In this document: one piece after another, positions 1-9,768 of the stretch
How the letters are laid out: every line of letters begins with the position of its first letter
Numbering within the stretch: the stretch's first letter is position 1
Assembly (NCBI GenBank): GCA_037157565.1
Contig: JAZHRO010000036.1
Span: 21,006,501 to 21,070,500, forward strand
Direction: 5' to 3'
Length of the DNA: 64,000 nt
Origin: Thalassia testudinum
Taxonomy: Eukaryota; Streptophyta; Magnoliopsida; Alismatales; Hydrocharitaceae
Notes under the pieces: generated by a model
Seen by the model: the letters and a program-made list of their open reading frames with translations, nothing else
Database searches by the model: none
Told to the model about the DNA's origin: nothing
Made by a program: the position numbers and the translations under genes

Positions 1-633
1 TTAGGGGTTTAAGTGAGAGAAATAGAGATCTTCGAAACTAAATTGCAAATTAGGTCAAGATAGACTCTGATTGGGCCCAAATTTTGGTGCTAACAAAATT
101 TGGACCCAAGGAATCCAATGGTGCACTTGGATTTTAGTTTTGATCACGTTTGACTAGAAAATTTGCATAGAAACCCAAAGTAGGGTAGAATCCTATCTGT
201 AACCCTATTCTAAGTCAAAATAGGTTTAGATGGTCAAACCAAGGGTACCAAACATTTTAGAATACTTTTCTATGAATTTTAGGAGGTTTAGAAAAATTTT
301 ATCTTGACCAAAACCTCTTCAATTTAAGTAGGTCTGAAATCAGGGTTTTGTGTTCTGTTGCGGTTCTCAAAATACGTAAAACCCCATTTCTGTCTATGTG
401 GACCAACTCTTTGAACTTTAATGCTCAATTGACCTTTAATTAACCCCTGGGTGCCCCTGTAGTTACTCTACATTTGTGATGTGATGTTAAAACAACAGTT
501 TTAACCCTTTTTATTATTTTTTTCTCAAAATGGACTTGCGTTGAATTACTGTCCTCAGGTGATTATTCAGGACCATTGTCACTTGATTTCAACTAATTCA
601 AGTTAGCTATGGCTAATGATGTTGTTACCATCA
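1..633 (-). repeat. LTR-A, 3' LTR end of the outer Athila-like element (partial)
   Basis: The stretch is collinear with 11890-12506 (LTR-B), sharing phrases such as the 'ggacccaaggaatccaatgg' block, so it is the U3 end of the same LTR family. It ends in CATCA at 633 and is followed at once by the reverse complement of a polypurine tract and the conserved tail 'cctaacttttgctagtccc'. The element therefore reads on the minus strand and this is its 3' LTR. The rest of the LTR lies outside the window, so its TSD cannot be read. Confidence 0.85.
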
Positions 634-1940
634 TACCCCCATACCTAACTTTTGCTAGTCCCTTGCAAAATTCTATGGAAAGAACTAGATCTCAAGATAA
701 TGCTTTGATGTTTAGATGCCTGATATGTGCCACTCTTTAGAAATTAGAATAGAATTCCAATAATTGGCGTAGAGGTACTCAAGTACCACCTAAGATCTAG
801 ACCTGATAGCTTCAGCCTGGGTCTATTAAGAAGGTTTCTAAGGCCCATAAAAACTGACTAGATGTTTGTTGACACCAACGATTAAAGCACCCTTTGCGTA
901 GACATATCATGTCCAGGTTTAATTTTCCAGTGCATTTTGACAAGAGAGATATAGAGAAGGATTTTTCAATTTAAGAGTTTTCTCTCTTTTCCTTTTATGT
1001 TTCCCTAAATCCAACCTAGAATTGGCCCTAAACATGGTCTGCATCGGATTCCTTATCCACACCATCAACCATCGAAGGGTCCCTGGCTTTTGATGCTTCG
1101 GGATAGTACCGCCCATGGCAACCCCTAGAACTCCTGGCTTTTGACACTTCGGGATAGTGCTACCCATGGCATTCCGTAGCTAAATTCAGGCCCTAGCAAT
1201 CGACATTTTAGGATAATCTCGCCAATGGCACTTGAACTAGCACAAGGTGCTTACACGCCCCTGGTAGGATATTTAGATATCCTAGGAGACAAGCACCTAG
1301 GAGACGATATGTTAATATGCATCTTCGAGGGAAATATTCTACTTCTCCATGATGGGAACTCATCAAATCAACTTTTGTTTTCAAGCCACTCCTAAGCTAG
1401 ATATTCGAGATGACTTTTCAAAATATAACACTTTTGGAATTATTTCTTTATTAAGCACACTTAGCCAAGCTAGTGTGTGATTTTGGGTGCTTAGGATACC
1501 AAGTCTTGCAAACCAAAGGGTGGATAATGGGGCCGAATAATCCCTAAGCCTTAGACTTAATACATCAACTTCACATTTCCTCAACCTCTTGAGGATTAAT
1601 CTAGATCTTAACAAATACGTGCATGCTTAAGCCATAAAATAATCCCAAGAGGCCTAAGATCAGCACTCTTACTATTCTCCTTATCTCTAGCACTTCAGAA
1701 CTTAATCCTTGTTTTGATTTGGTCTAGAACTTAAGTAGATCCCATATCAATTGCTATGACTATCAATTCTATTTTTGTTTTTGCTCCGTTTTGAAATTTT
1801 GCATTTCCTTCTCCTTTCCTCCTCAAGAAAGATTTTTAATCAATTCTTCAAAATTTTCCTCCCCTCTCTTTTTCTTTTCAGTATGTTTTTTTTGTAAGAA
1901 CCCCTTAGGAAATTGAATTTCCATTTGTTTGTAGTTTAAC
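634..1940 (-). other. 3' non-coding region of element A with conserved repeats
   Basis: This stretch has no credible coding capacity. It holds the terminal PPT (about 634-648, read as GGGGGTA on the minus strand), three diverged copies of the CCATGGG-type motif (1081-1230) and the palindrome AGGATATTTAGATATCCT (1266-1283). It also contains a block around 1485-1590 ('ccctaagccttagacttaat', 'cctcaacctcttgagga') that recurs in B, D and F. Short ORFs here arise from the repeats. Confidence 0.7.
1266..1283. repeat. 18-bp palindrome conserved in the 3' region
   Basis: AGGATATTTAGATATCCT is palindromic except at the centre. The same site occurs at the equivalent place in B (18225-18242) and D (42211-42228, perfect), and in degenerate form in F (about 51190-51207). 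Its role is unknown. Confidence 0.7.
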
Positions 1941-1974
1941 ACCCCCATGCCTAAGTTTTACAATGTCCTCATTG
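1941..1974 (-). promoter_or_regulatory. Hairpin plus internal (second) polypurine tract, element A
   Basis: On the minus strand this reads CAATGAGGACATTG (inverted repeat CAATG/CATTG), then AAAACTTAGGCATGGGGGT. The purine tract closely matches the terminal PPT beside the LTR (TAGGCATGGGGGTA) but lies 1.3 kb from it. The same pair is found in B, D, E, F and G. Confidence 0.65.
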
Positions 1975-2176
1975 TAAACTAAGGGGTACGAATTCAGCTT
2001 AGTTAAGGATTAGAATAGGGTCAAAGGGTAGGAGAACGGGTTGGGATAATAGTTGCAGACGATTTCAAGCTCTGATAGAAGTATCAAAGGTGGAGTCAGT
2101 TGTTATAAAGTTAAACCCTAAAATGCAATAGGAGTGTAGCTCAGAAGGAAGATTAGAAGGGTCTCAAGTTTTTAGA

Positions 2177-2203
2177 ATGACAGGTTGCCTCCTATTAAGT
2201 GTT
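2177..2203 (-). other. Conserved post-stop motif, element A
   Basis: On the minus strand, an AACACTTAATAGGAGGCAAC-like block lies directly downstream of the decayed ORF. It corresponds to GCGCTTAACGGGAGGCAACC in D and to related copies in B, E and F. The GGG...CCC arms around AGGCAA could form a short stem. Confidence 0.6.
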
Positions 2204-2216
2204 AAATTCAATGCCT

Positions 2217-3493
2217 TCAGCCGAGTAGAAGGTGGTCAAGGAGAAGGGGTGGTCAAATTAGAGGAATTTTGTAGAACAAGCACCTTGATGTGTAGCCTGG
2301 TTGGTCCAACCAGGTGCTTGCTCAGATTAACAAGCTGATGATGCAGACAAAACCCAATCATTCTGGTGGGTGATGGATGTGAATCAAATGGAGCCCACAA
2401 GATACTTTGTGGCTTAAAAAGATATGGAAATGCAAATCTAGGGTTTGGCTGAATCAGTTCAGCCTGATCAAAGTAGGGGTCCTCAAAGGATAATGGATCT
2501 ATGAAAAATGCAGGAACCTACTAGTTTGATCAAAGAAGGATAAGACTTGATTATTGGTCTGATCAATGTTCGATTCCTAGTCAAAAGATGGAGGTGAATC
2601 ATATGCAACCAGATCAGAGAAAGGTGAATCAGAGTAGAAATTGATTCCAATGGCGGGTCGGGGTTGGGACCAGGTTTTGAAAGGCTCTGAATGAGGTATG
2701 GCTACTTCGAGGTTCAAATCATCAACCTCAGAATCAGAATCAAAGTATGGATCATGGATATTGAGGCCATAAACTGGCTCATATTCCTTAGGGAAAAAAG
2801 GTTCTCTGAAATCAGAGTATGATTCGAAATCGTTGGAGAATTTGCAATAATCATCTAGATTTCCACCATTGAATAAATCATGATGCATGGAATCAACAAC
2901 CTAACTTTAATCTAACCTAGTCTCAAATTCTGAGCTCAATGAGGTACCCTTATTAGGCATATGCTCAAGTACTTGGCTCCTAGGGAAGATCCAATCAAAT
3001 CCCAACTCTTCCAACTCCTCTGATTCTGTATCATAAATCAGTGTGACTTTTGACAAATCAATTTGTTCCTTTAAGGAGTCTAGAGAGCTATATTCATCAA
3101 ATATAGGTCCAAAATCATAGTTTAGATCTAAAATTTGATTCTCTTCACAGTGGGGCTCATGATCATCTTAAATAGGTTTAGATCTAGATTCTAGGTTAGA
3201 GGTAGGAATTGGGTCACTAGAATCTGGACATGGTTCTACTGGGATGTCAGAATCACTCTCAAGGATTATGTTAATAGGGCTAGGTGCAGGAATTACAACC
3301 TCAAGAGGTTCCGGCTCAAGCTCATCATAGGTGTTTGGTAAATCAAGGCATGATGGACCAGCTTCAAGGATCTCTTTGGTTGGTTGATAATCAAGAACAC
3401 CTGCAATTTGATCCACCCAACCCATATTTTGATCTAGTATGTAATTCTACACAAAGTTTGAATCTAATTCAATTTAGGTTGGGGTTCCATGAC
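2217..3493 (-). pseudogene. Unknown acidic ORF of the A/B/D family, C-terminal part
   Basis: The longest open piece (2577-2888) contains 'FKTWSQPRPAIGINFYSDSP', which aligns with 'IKTRSPPRPATGLNFYSD' of element D. A second piece (3168-3425) aligns with the middle of the D protein. Stops and frame changes separate the pieces, so it is not expressed as a whole. The 5' part of the gene lies beyond the CACTA insertion at 8990-9449. The protein is acidic, rich in Asp/Glu/Ser/Pro, and has no motif I recognise. Just past the position where D has a TGA stop, this copy reads Ser, so the longer frame is the ancestral one. Confidence 0.7.
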
Positions 3494-3496
3494 AAC
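3494..3496. repeat. Target-site duplication AAC (left) of the CACTA element
   Basis: AAC precedes CACTACTAG at 3497 and recurs at 8987-8989 directly after TAGTG. A 3-bp duplication is the rule for CACTA transposons. Confidence 0.85.
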
Positions 3497-3509
3497 CACT
3501 ACTAGAAAT

Positions 3510-3960
3510 ATGACATTGACCGTTAGTTAGTTGCCATCGGTTTATAAAGGATGACGATGATGTTTTTGCTGTCATTTCTTGGATACATAAATGGTGAATC
3601 CATTTTCAAAATTCAACCGCAATGGTTGAAGCGGAAAACAATAGTTGTCACTTGCAATCAAATTAGATATCGAGAATAGCCATCATTTTGTCTAATAAGT
3701 GACGGGAAATCAAGGAAATTTAATTCCCCCCCAGTATCACCTCCAATGGGAATAATTTGGCATGCGCTATAAAATTTGCTTCAACTTTTGTTGTTGCTTT
3801 ATAATTTAAGAGATGAAAAATCGAGTACATTTAATTTCCTCCTCTGACATCATCTCCAATGGAAATAATTTTGGTGCACACTTCAAAATTTGCTTTGACT
3901 TTTGTCATCGCTTTCAAATTAAAGCGATGACAAAAGTTCATGATCTATTCATGACCACAA
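3510..3960. repeat. Left subterminal repeats of the CACTA element
   Basis: Several diverged copies of a 'gccatcgg / gatgacaaaa / tgtcactt' motif are spread over this stretch, matching motifs at 8500-8960 in the opposite orientation. In En/Spm elements such arrays bind the transposon-encoded protein; here that is inference by analogy. Confidence 0.6.
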
Positions 3961-3969
3961 GCCCTCTAC

Positions 3970-4345
3970 TCCCCCATCACTGTTTCATTCTTGCAAAAAC
4001 CCTCATGCCTCATCGCTGCCCCTCCTTGCACACCTCCTCTCCTCCATCCTCCTTGCCGATCCTCCTCCTCCTCATTGATGCCCCCATCATTTTTGTCCTC
4101 CCCTTTGCCCTCCTCCTCGTTGTCTTCCTCCTCCTCTTCCTCCTCTCACAACCCTCCTCCTCATTGTCTTCCTCCTCCGTGCAACCCTCCTCCTGGGACC
4201 CCTGCTCGCCACCGCCACCCCCCACTGTCAGCTAAAAGCTCGCCTAAACCCACCCCTCTACCACCTCCACCTCTGTCGACGTCGGCTTCTTCCCTGCCCT
4301 CCCTACCACCACCCTATCTCCCTCCTCCATCTAGATCATAATCCG
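3970..4345 (+). other. Pyrimidine-rich, Pro/Ser-coding stretch inside the CACTA element
   Basis: This is a C/T-rich tract (repeated CCTCCTCC) open in two plus frames (3813-4235 and 3991-4341) that would encode Pro/Ser/Leu-rich low-complexity sequence. It may be a captured 5' end or N-terminal exon of a host gene; the La-related fragment lies just downstream and plant LARPs have Pro/Ser-rich N-termini. Low complexity makes any assignment uncertain. Confidence 0.3.
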
Positions 4346-4619
4346 TATCCCTTCCCCCAATCTCTCGTTATCCCGATCACCCTCTAGTGCAACTACAATA
4401 ATGAAGGCAATGCCTATAGGTAACAGCCCCCCCTGTGGTTGCCCATCTTCTAGCAGCCAGTGTTGTTCTATGGCCCTTGGTAGATTGGGAGCTATCCGAA
4501 TGTGATGGGATTAAGAGGTTTGCACCTTTTCGTTACGTGGTTGGATGGTAGTTTGTCGGACGATTGGTGCTGATGCTGATGATGATTCTTTCTTGTGCTT
4601 GTTGACGCTGCCATGCACA

Positions 4620-4940
4620 TGCGGTACATCCAAGTGCCCACGCTACTGTATCCTGACTATGCTCGGGGAAGTCCTCAGCCTCAGCTGTAAGTTCTCAGTC
4701 AACCTCACAAGCACTTGAGATCTGTTGTGCTTCAGTAGATCAAGTATTACTTCAGGTGGTTCAATGCTGTTAAGGATTGGATTCTTGGACTTCCTCTTCT
4801 GTTTGAGTTATTTCTGACTGAATACCTTCTCTTCTTGCATCCTTCATAGTGAGAACAATCAGTGCAAGGATCCCTTCTTGAGGCAGCACATGGATGAGCA
4901 GGAATGGGTTCTGATATCTCTCATTTCGGGCTTTAAGAGG
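4620..4940 (+). pseudogene. Captured fragment of a La-related protein (LARP) gene, two exons and an intron
   Basis: Exon 1 ends in codons for IKYYF plus AG at 4755. A 94-nt GT...AG intron follows (4756-4849). Exon 2 then begins 'SENNQCKDPFLRQHMDEQEW' and continues 'VLISLISGFKRV'. Joined, this is the start of the La motif (consensus QIEYYFS-EN--KD-FLR--MD-QGWV-ISLI--F-RV) as found in plant LARP1-type RNA-binding proteins. The codon before IKYYF is TAG where the family has Gln. The fragment covers only part of the La motif and cannot encode a working protein. Retention of the intron shows capture at the DNA level. Exon 2 ends near 4939 at a possible AG|GTGAGG donor. Confidence 0.8.
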
Positions 4941-5981
4941 GTGAGGAATATTTCTTGCGGAAATTTGTAATATGACCCAAAGCTTTTGATCTTATTAGTT
5001 CTTTCTTTCATTAATTTTAAGAAATATTCATCATGTAAATCAAAATTATAAGGTAATTCTTTTATTATAGTTATAAGTGAAGAGAGCTATGGACTAATGG
5101 GAGAAGTTTAAGTTGTGTGAAACCATTTAGTTTTTTAGTTTGAATAACATTTTAATCAAAGATTTAGTGTTTGTGTCAAAGGTTTTGTTGAAGTGGTAGT
5201 TTATGCGTGTTCTATTTTTTTTGTAAAAAACTTAATTTTTTCTCTCAGTTAGAGAGTTCTTCGTTTCTTTTTTCCCCTGCATTAGTCTGAGACCAAATAA
5301 CATATTATCTAGCATATACTATAAATGTTCCATTCTATCTTGAGGAATTATGTTGTTTGACATTCTAATTTAGGATTAGTAGAATCATTTCACATACCAT
5401 TACACTTATTGGCCCAAAATATCCCAATGTGCCAACAAAAGAAACCTAGTGCTCTTTCTATTATTAATTATGGGAGATGATGTCATGAGAGCTTTTCCTT
5501 CTAGAAATGTCATTCTTTATCATTCCACGGTTGAACTTCTATTATACATTATGGTCATTTTATGCTTTAAATTATTATTGGTTTCTTTTTTTTTTGGACA
5601 TGGGTGACCCATTAAAATCAATAACATTCTCTTGTATCTTAATATTTTTTGACATAGTTTGAGTTTGGTACCTGCAATCTATGTTTTTTTACCTTAGACC
5701 ATCATTTTGGATGGTATGAGCCTCTAAGCGGTGTCTGACAATTAACATGCCAATACTTAAAAGTATAATTTTTTGTTCTTCATCCTCAATTGCTTTTTGT
5801 TTCTTGGCTGCTTGACCTACATATCCAGTAATGGTGTTATCTAAGTGAATATTCCTGCTATTAATAAGGTTTACTTAATGTATTTACTGTATTAGAATGA
5901 TAAAATATTATTTTTTTGGTCTTTCTTGATTTTTTTTTTCGTCAGTGTCAATTTATTCATTACTGAATTTGTTGGCTGCAG

Positions 5982-6095
5982 ACTGACAAAGGTCATGAGG
6001 AATTATGTAGTGTATATGCTCCTACAAATCACCTATATATCAGGGATATCTTTTTGGTTAATTCAAAAGAAATTATAAGACTAGGTTTTTCCACT
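5982..6095 (+). pseudogene. Captured exon resembling a LIKE-COV (DUF502) membrane protein
   Basis: After a TGCAG acceptor at 5977-5981 the frame reads 'TDKGHEELCSVYAPTNHLYI' and then 'RDIFLVNSKEIIR'. Plant LIKE-COV proteins have a closely similar stretch (ELCSVYVPTNHLYIGDIFLV--KEIIRPN). Similarity fades after about 6084. Only one exon is recognisable. The assignment is from remembered family sequence and is less secure than the LARP and Ku70 calls. Confidence 0.6.
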
Positions 6096-6546
6096 GTGAT
6101 GGCATAGGTAACCTTGTTAACTAAAATTGAATGATGTTGATTCTTTTCATTTTATTGGTTCTTAGTCATTTTTAGTATTTATTTTTATGATTATAATGTG
6201 TCATTTGTCTGAAAGTTTTTATACTATAACAACATTTATCCCATTCTTTTAACCTCTCTAGGGCCATCTATATATTAAGTCTTTTCATATAGGTTGCCTT
6301 TGGTGGTTTATGGGTTATCTTCGTTGCTACTTGGGGATTGCATCTCTTACTCCTACAATTGCTACTGCTATTGCTACTCATACTTTTGCAACTACTGCTG
6401 CTATTGCTACTACTGCATGTTATTTTTTAACCAAGCTTGTAAAGTGTTTATACATGAATTTCTAGATGTAGCATGTTGCTGGTAGTGTGATCTGTTTATA
6501 CTTGAAGTTGTCACCAGTTCCATTCTTTTCACTTTATCAAATATGT

Positions 6547-6611
6547 ACAGGTTTGTTGTTGCCTTTCTTAGTGGTCAAGCTAACCCTAGAGTAGTTGCTC
6601 TGGTTGCACAG
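6547..6611 (+). pseudogene. KU70: Captured Ku70 exon (first of two)
   Basis: The frame reads 'YRFVVAFLSGQANPRVVALV' followed by AQ and a GTAAGG donor at 6612. Plant Ku70, the DNA-end-binding subunit for non-homologous end joining, has RF-VAFYG--NPRLVALVAQDEI here. The exon is joined by the intron 6612-6742 to the next Ku70 exon. It is a fragment from the middle of the protein and is non-functional alone. Confidence 0.8.
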
Positions 6612-6742
6612 GTAAGGGCCCCCTTTTCCTATTCATTTATGAATACTTGGCATACCATGCTGAAACATTTTTCTTACATTATTTCAGTAGTAGTAGTTGG
6701 CAATTCTGAAAGTAACATTGACATGTATGGTGATTATACAAG

Positions 6743-6835
6743 GATGAGATCGGAACTCCAAGTGGACAGATTGAGCCTCTAGGAATGCATATGATCTATC
6801 TTCCATATTCAGATGATATTAGATATGCTAAGGAG
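6743..6835 (+). pseudogene. KU70: Captured Ku70 exon (second of two)
   Basis: A 93-nt exon lies between an AAG acceptor and a GGAG|GTAAC donor. It encodes 31 residues, starting 'DEIGTPSGQIEPLGMHMIYL' and ending PYSDDIRYAKE. This matches the segment of Ku70 following ALVAQ (PPG-HMIYLPYSDDIR), in the correct order and phase after 6611. There are no in-frame stops. No further Ku70 exon is recognisable downstream. Confidence 0.85.
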
Positions 6836-6839
6836 GTAA

Positions 6840-8490
6840 CAAATATAACTACTGCGATGGTTAATCTAATGTGCTCTTCTTCCAATCAAATACTAAAGTA
6901 ACTATGCAATCAAGAGTCATGTAGATGTTCTTCTGACATTTTGGGTTTTTTTACTTGTACGAGGAGGTGGAATTCAAAGAACTTATTTTGCAATGCTCTT
7001 AACAGTTACCACAACTGTTTTAGAAAAAAAGCACTCCCACCACCACACCAGCCAAAGGCAGGTCGATGGATTGATTTGTTTGATTTTCTTTGTTAAGATA
7101 TTTGCTCAAATTTGTGCTGAAGGAGGAGAATGAAGAGAGGCTAGAGAGTGGTAAATCGAAAAAGGCAAGGTTCATGTGGGAAGGTACTCTACTTGTTTTT
7201 CTGGTTTCTGTGTTTAAGTTGATTTTAGTTAGTGGTTACTCTTGCCTATGTTTGCCTAATTGGGAATGAAGTGTGATAGTTGAATTTGGCATTTTGTGTT
7301 ATAAATGAGTATGATCTATTGTGTAAGGGTGAACATGTGTAATTTTTGAATTTGGATCATGGACCGACAAGGGTATTGGTTTGGGTAAAATGTAAAGTAA
7401 TGTGCTCTATTTTCAATATATTTTGGTATTTGATAATATATCTGTTGATTTCAAACAATTGAAAAGTGTTTTGTACTTTCCAAGACAATTGGAAAGTGCT
7501 ATTATATGGTGAGTGAAGATCATTTGGCAAGTTAGGGGTTATGACCAAGGTCATACTTGCTACTTGCCACTGGTGGATCAAACGTGGATGGTGATGGAAT
7601 TGACATTGGAATCATAGGGTAGCTTTGAGACATTTCCTTGGGATTATCTTGATCTATTTCTAGAGACATTGAACTTTGCCAAATTAGTTAAGTATGTAGG
7701 CATCATACACTTAGGAAAAAGGTCATCATTCATCATAAAATGAAAGAAAAGCTACAAAGAAAACTAAGATTTGAAGTACAGAAATTAAAGTGATTTTTTG
7801 CATGTAATTCAATTTTTTCCCCTTTTCTTTTCTATCTTCTACTTCATGCTCTCTACCACACTATAGACATTTGAAAATTGTCTTTGCTGCACCCATAATT
7901 GTGCCTGTGAGTTGGGCTGGGGGGTACTCAGTTAAGTTCATGCTTCATTTTCTTCCCTCTTTTGGATCTTTTTGATCCAAGGTGTTGCAATATTTACCTC
8001 TCATGGGGCATTCTCAGATTTTTTCTAAAGAAGTAATAGTGGGTTTACAACCATATGTGATTCAAGAAAATAGGAGCTGATTATACCATGTGTGTTGCTA
8101 TAGTAGCATAACAAATGCATCCATTTATGCTTCCCGTGCCTCATAAATTATGTTGCATGAGTAATTACTTATGGTAGGCAACCTGTATAGAGAAAGAAAC
8201 TGCTAAAATATGATATTTCAAAATAGAGTTTTGCTTCTTGAAAAGAGGAAAAGAAAATAGTGTTTTGATGAAACTGTACACCATGTCAAATAAATGAAAT
8301 CCTCAGTCTTTGACCTTCCCTTTTGCAGTTTAACTATATGCCTTTTGAAGACAATATGAGAGTCAGCTCATCCTTTTATTCAAGTAGCTTGAGTCTAAAC
8401 AGGTATTGAAGCTACTTCCTCCAGCTCAAGAATCTATCTACTTTTTTAGGATTGAATAAGGATCTTAATTTTCAGAATTAAGAAAAAAAA
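6840..8490. other. CACTA interior with no recognised gene
   Basis: This is mostly AT-rich, intron-like sequence. A possible exon near 7110-7186 would read 'LKEENEERLESGKSKKARFM' before a GTACTC donor-like site, but I do not recognise it. No long open frame is present. Confidence 0.4.
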
Positions 8491-8499
8491 TATTCCTAC

Positions 8500-8970
8500 C
8501 TTTGCCATCGGTTATTGCATAATCGACGACATTAAATGGTACTTTTTTTTAACAAAGGTGACCATTTCTCATCTCTTATTACAGAAAGCGACGGCAAAAA
8601 AAGCTAAGTTTTTTTACGAATGAAATGTTTTTGCCGTAGCCTATATGAGAAAGCGACAACAAAAGTATTACTGTCGCTTGTATAAGCGATGGCATTTTTT
8701 TTTAAATGACAGCAAAACTCAAAAAATGGCACATTAACACACGAAAAAGTAATGTAAAAATGACATCGCTTTTTATAAGCTACTGGGAATATAATTTCCG
8801 TCGGTTGTCAAACAATGGCAAAAGATCTAATCTGTCCATCGGGAGAACGATATTTCGATGTCAAATGTTCCTTATAATCGATGGGAAAAAGAAATGACAC
8901 TAATTACACCATCATTTTTTAGCGTTGGTTAAGGGGGCTTTGCCATCTATTTTCAACTGGCAGTAAAAGT
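8500..8970. repeat. Right subterminal repeats of the CACTA element
   Basis: Repeated short motifs (gccatcggtt, gaaagcgacaac, gtcgcttgtataagcgatgg, ccgtcggttgtc, ataatcgatggg) occur in both orientations, echoing 3510-3960. The pair near 8670-8695 ('tgtcgcttgtataagcgatg') can form a short hairpin. Confidence 0.6.
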
Positions 8971-8986
8971 GGATATTGTTGTAGTG

Positions 8987-8989
8987 AAC
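8987..8989. repeat. Target-site duplication AAC (right) of the CACTA element
   Basis: AAC directly follows the terminal TAGTG and matches 3494-3496. Confidence 0.85.
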
Positions 8990-9449
8990 CTCGATTTTTG
9001 GACCCAGGCTCTGGGAAATCACATTGAACCTCAACATTGTTCCAAGGTTCATCATAAAATTCTCGGTGGGAATCAGGATATTTTTGATTGATGGCTTCAT
9101 GCAACATATTTAGCATATACCCACATTTCTCAATGTTATCCTGGTGTATCTCCCAAAGTGTTGGATTTGTAAAACAATGTAAAATGTTTGTGCTATGCAA
9201 TTCCCATAATTCATTGAATTCTATTATGAGGGCATCATAGGTTGAACCATTTATCAGCTGGGTCAACATTATATGGGCACAATTTGCAATGAGGGTTGCC
9301 TTTAACACACTAACCTAAATGTTCCTAGATAGATCTAAGGTTTCGTAATATTCTTCCCTATGTCTAAAGGCAGCCTCAATCATTTTCTCTTTCTTGCTCA
9401 TTTGAGATTCAGGTTTATTAGAAATCTTTACCATGCTGTCAGGTTGCAT
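8990..9449 (-). pseudogene. Unknown acidic ORF of the A/B/D family, N-terminal part
   Basis: The start codon at 9447-9449 gives MQPD, as in the B copy (MQPDY) and the D copy (MQPNH). The main open piece (8919-9308; from 8990 on it belongs to the gene) contains 'HCFTNPTLWEIHQDNIEKCG', which aligns with 'QCMTNPRLWKQHQDSLEKWE' of element D, followed by INQKYPDSHREFYDEPWNNVE against IDQKYP..DELSWDNIE. A stop separates it from the N-terminal segment. The gene is cut by the CACTA element and resumes at 3493. No known domain is recognised. Confidence 0.75.
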
Positions 9450-9768
9450 TTTTAAATCAGGTGGTGGATCAAGATGTAGAATCAAATTCAGGTCCAGATT
9501 GAATTGCTTAGATCAAATTAGAATTTCCCCAAGAAGACCAACTCTAATGGAGGCCTCTAGGTTAAACCTAGGGATCTTTTCTATGTATGTGAACTATAGA
9601 GTAGATAAGGGATTGGATATGAATTTGACTCAATCATGGCACCCAAAAATTTTTGATGACTAAGGCTATTTCGAGGTGGATGATACCTCTAAATCAGAAA
9701 TCCACACACCTAAGCATTACTTGGGCAGCCAGGAAGGGAGAGCCCCGCAAAGACCCCTACATGGTTTT
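9450..9768 (-). other. Truncated 5' leader of element A
   Basis: Positions 9631-9762 carry the conserved leader block also seen in B, D and F ('gggcagccaggaagggagag', 'gaccccta'). The block stops abruptly, and LTR-B begins at 9769, so about 0.7 kb including the PBS has been deleted. Confidence 0.65.

Larger units (their letters stand above)
3497..8986. mobile_element. CACTA (En/Spm-type) DNA transposon, non-autonomous, carrying host gene fragments
   Basis: The left end is CACTACTAGAAATATGACAT and the right end (reverse complement) is CACTACAACAATATCCAC; both begin CACTAC and are flanked by the 3-bp duplication AAC. Short GC-rich subterminal motifs (variants of 'gccatcggt', 'gcgatgaca', 'tgtcgctt') recur in both orientations within about 450 bp of each end, as is typical of this superfamily. 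I see no TNP1/TNP2 transposase coding in the 5.5 kb. The interior holds intron-containing fragments of several unrelated plant genes, so it is a gene-capturing derivative dependent on a transposase elsewhere. It sits inside the ORF of element A. Confidence 0.88.
634..9768 (-). mobile_element. Internal region A of a non-autonomous Athila-like retrotransposon
   Basis: On the minus strand it runs: truncated leader (9768-9450), decayed unknown ORF (9449-8990 and 3493-2217), post-stop motif, hairpin plus second PPT, about 1.3 kb of non-coding 3' region, terminal PPT, LTR-A. The order and many phrases match element D. A CACTA transposon (3497-8986) interrupts the ORF. The PBS and about 0.7 kb of leader next to LTR-B are missing: the conserved leader text breaks off at about 9762 and LTR-B begins at 9769. 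No reverse transcriptase, protease or integrase coding is present. Confidence 0.8.

Noticed and set aside
3813..4341. Pro/Ser-rich ORFs in the CACTA element as an independent gene
   Set aside because: Low complexity and open in two frames; kept only as a possible captured 5' end.
6294..6485. ORF with Tyr/Cys repeats near the Ku70 exons
   Set aside because: Encoded by a short TGCTAC/TGC triplet repeat in intron-like sequence; no match to Ku70 in that frame.
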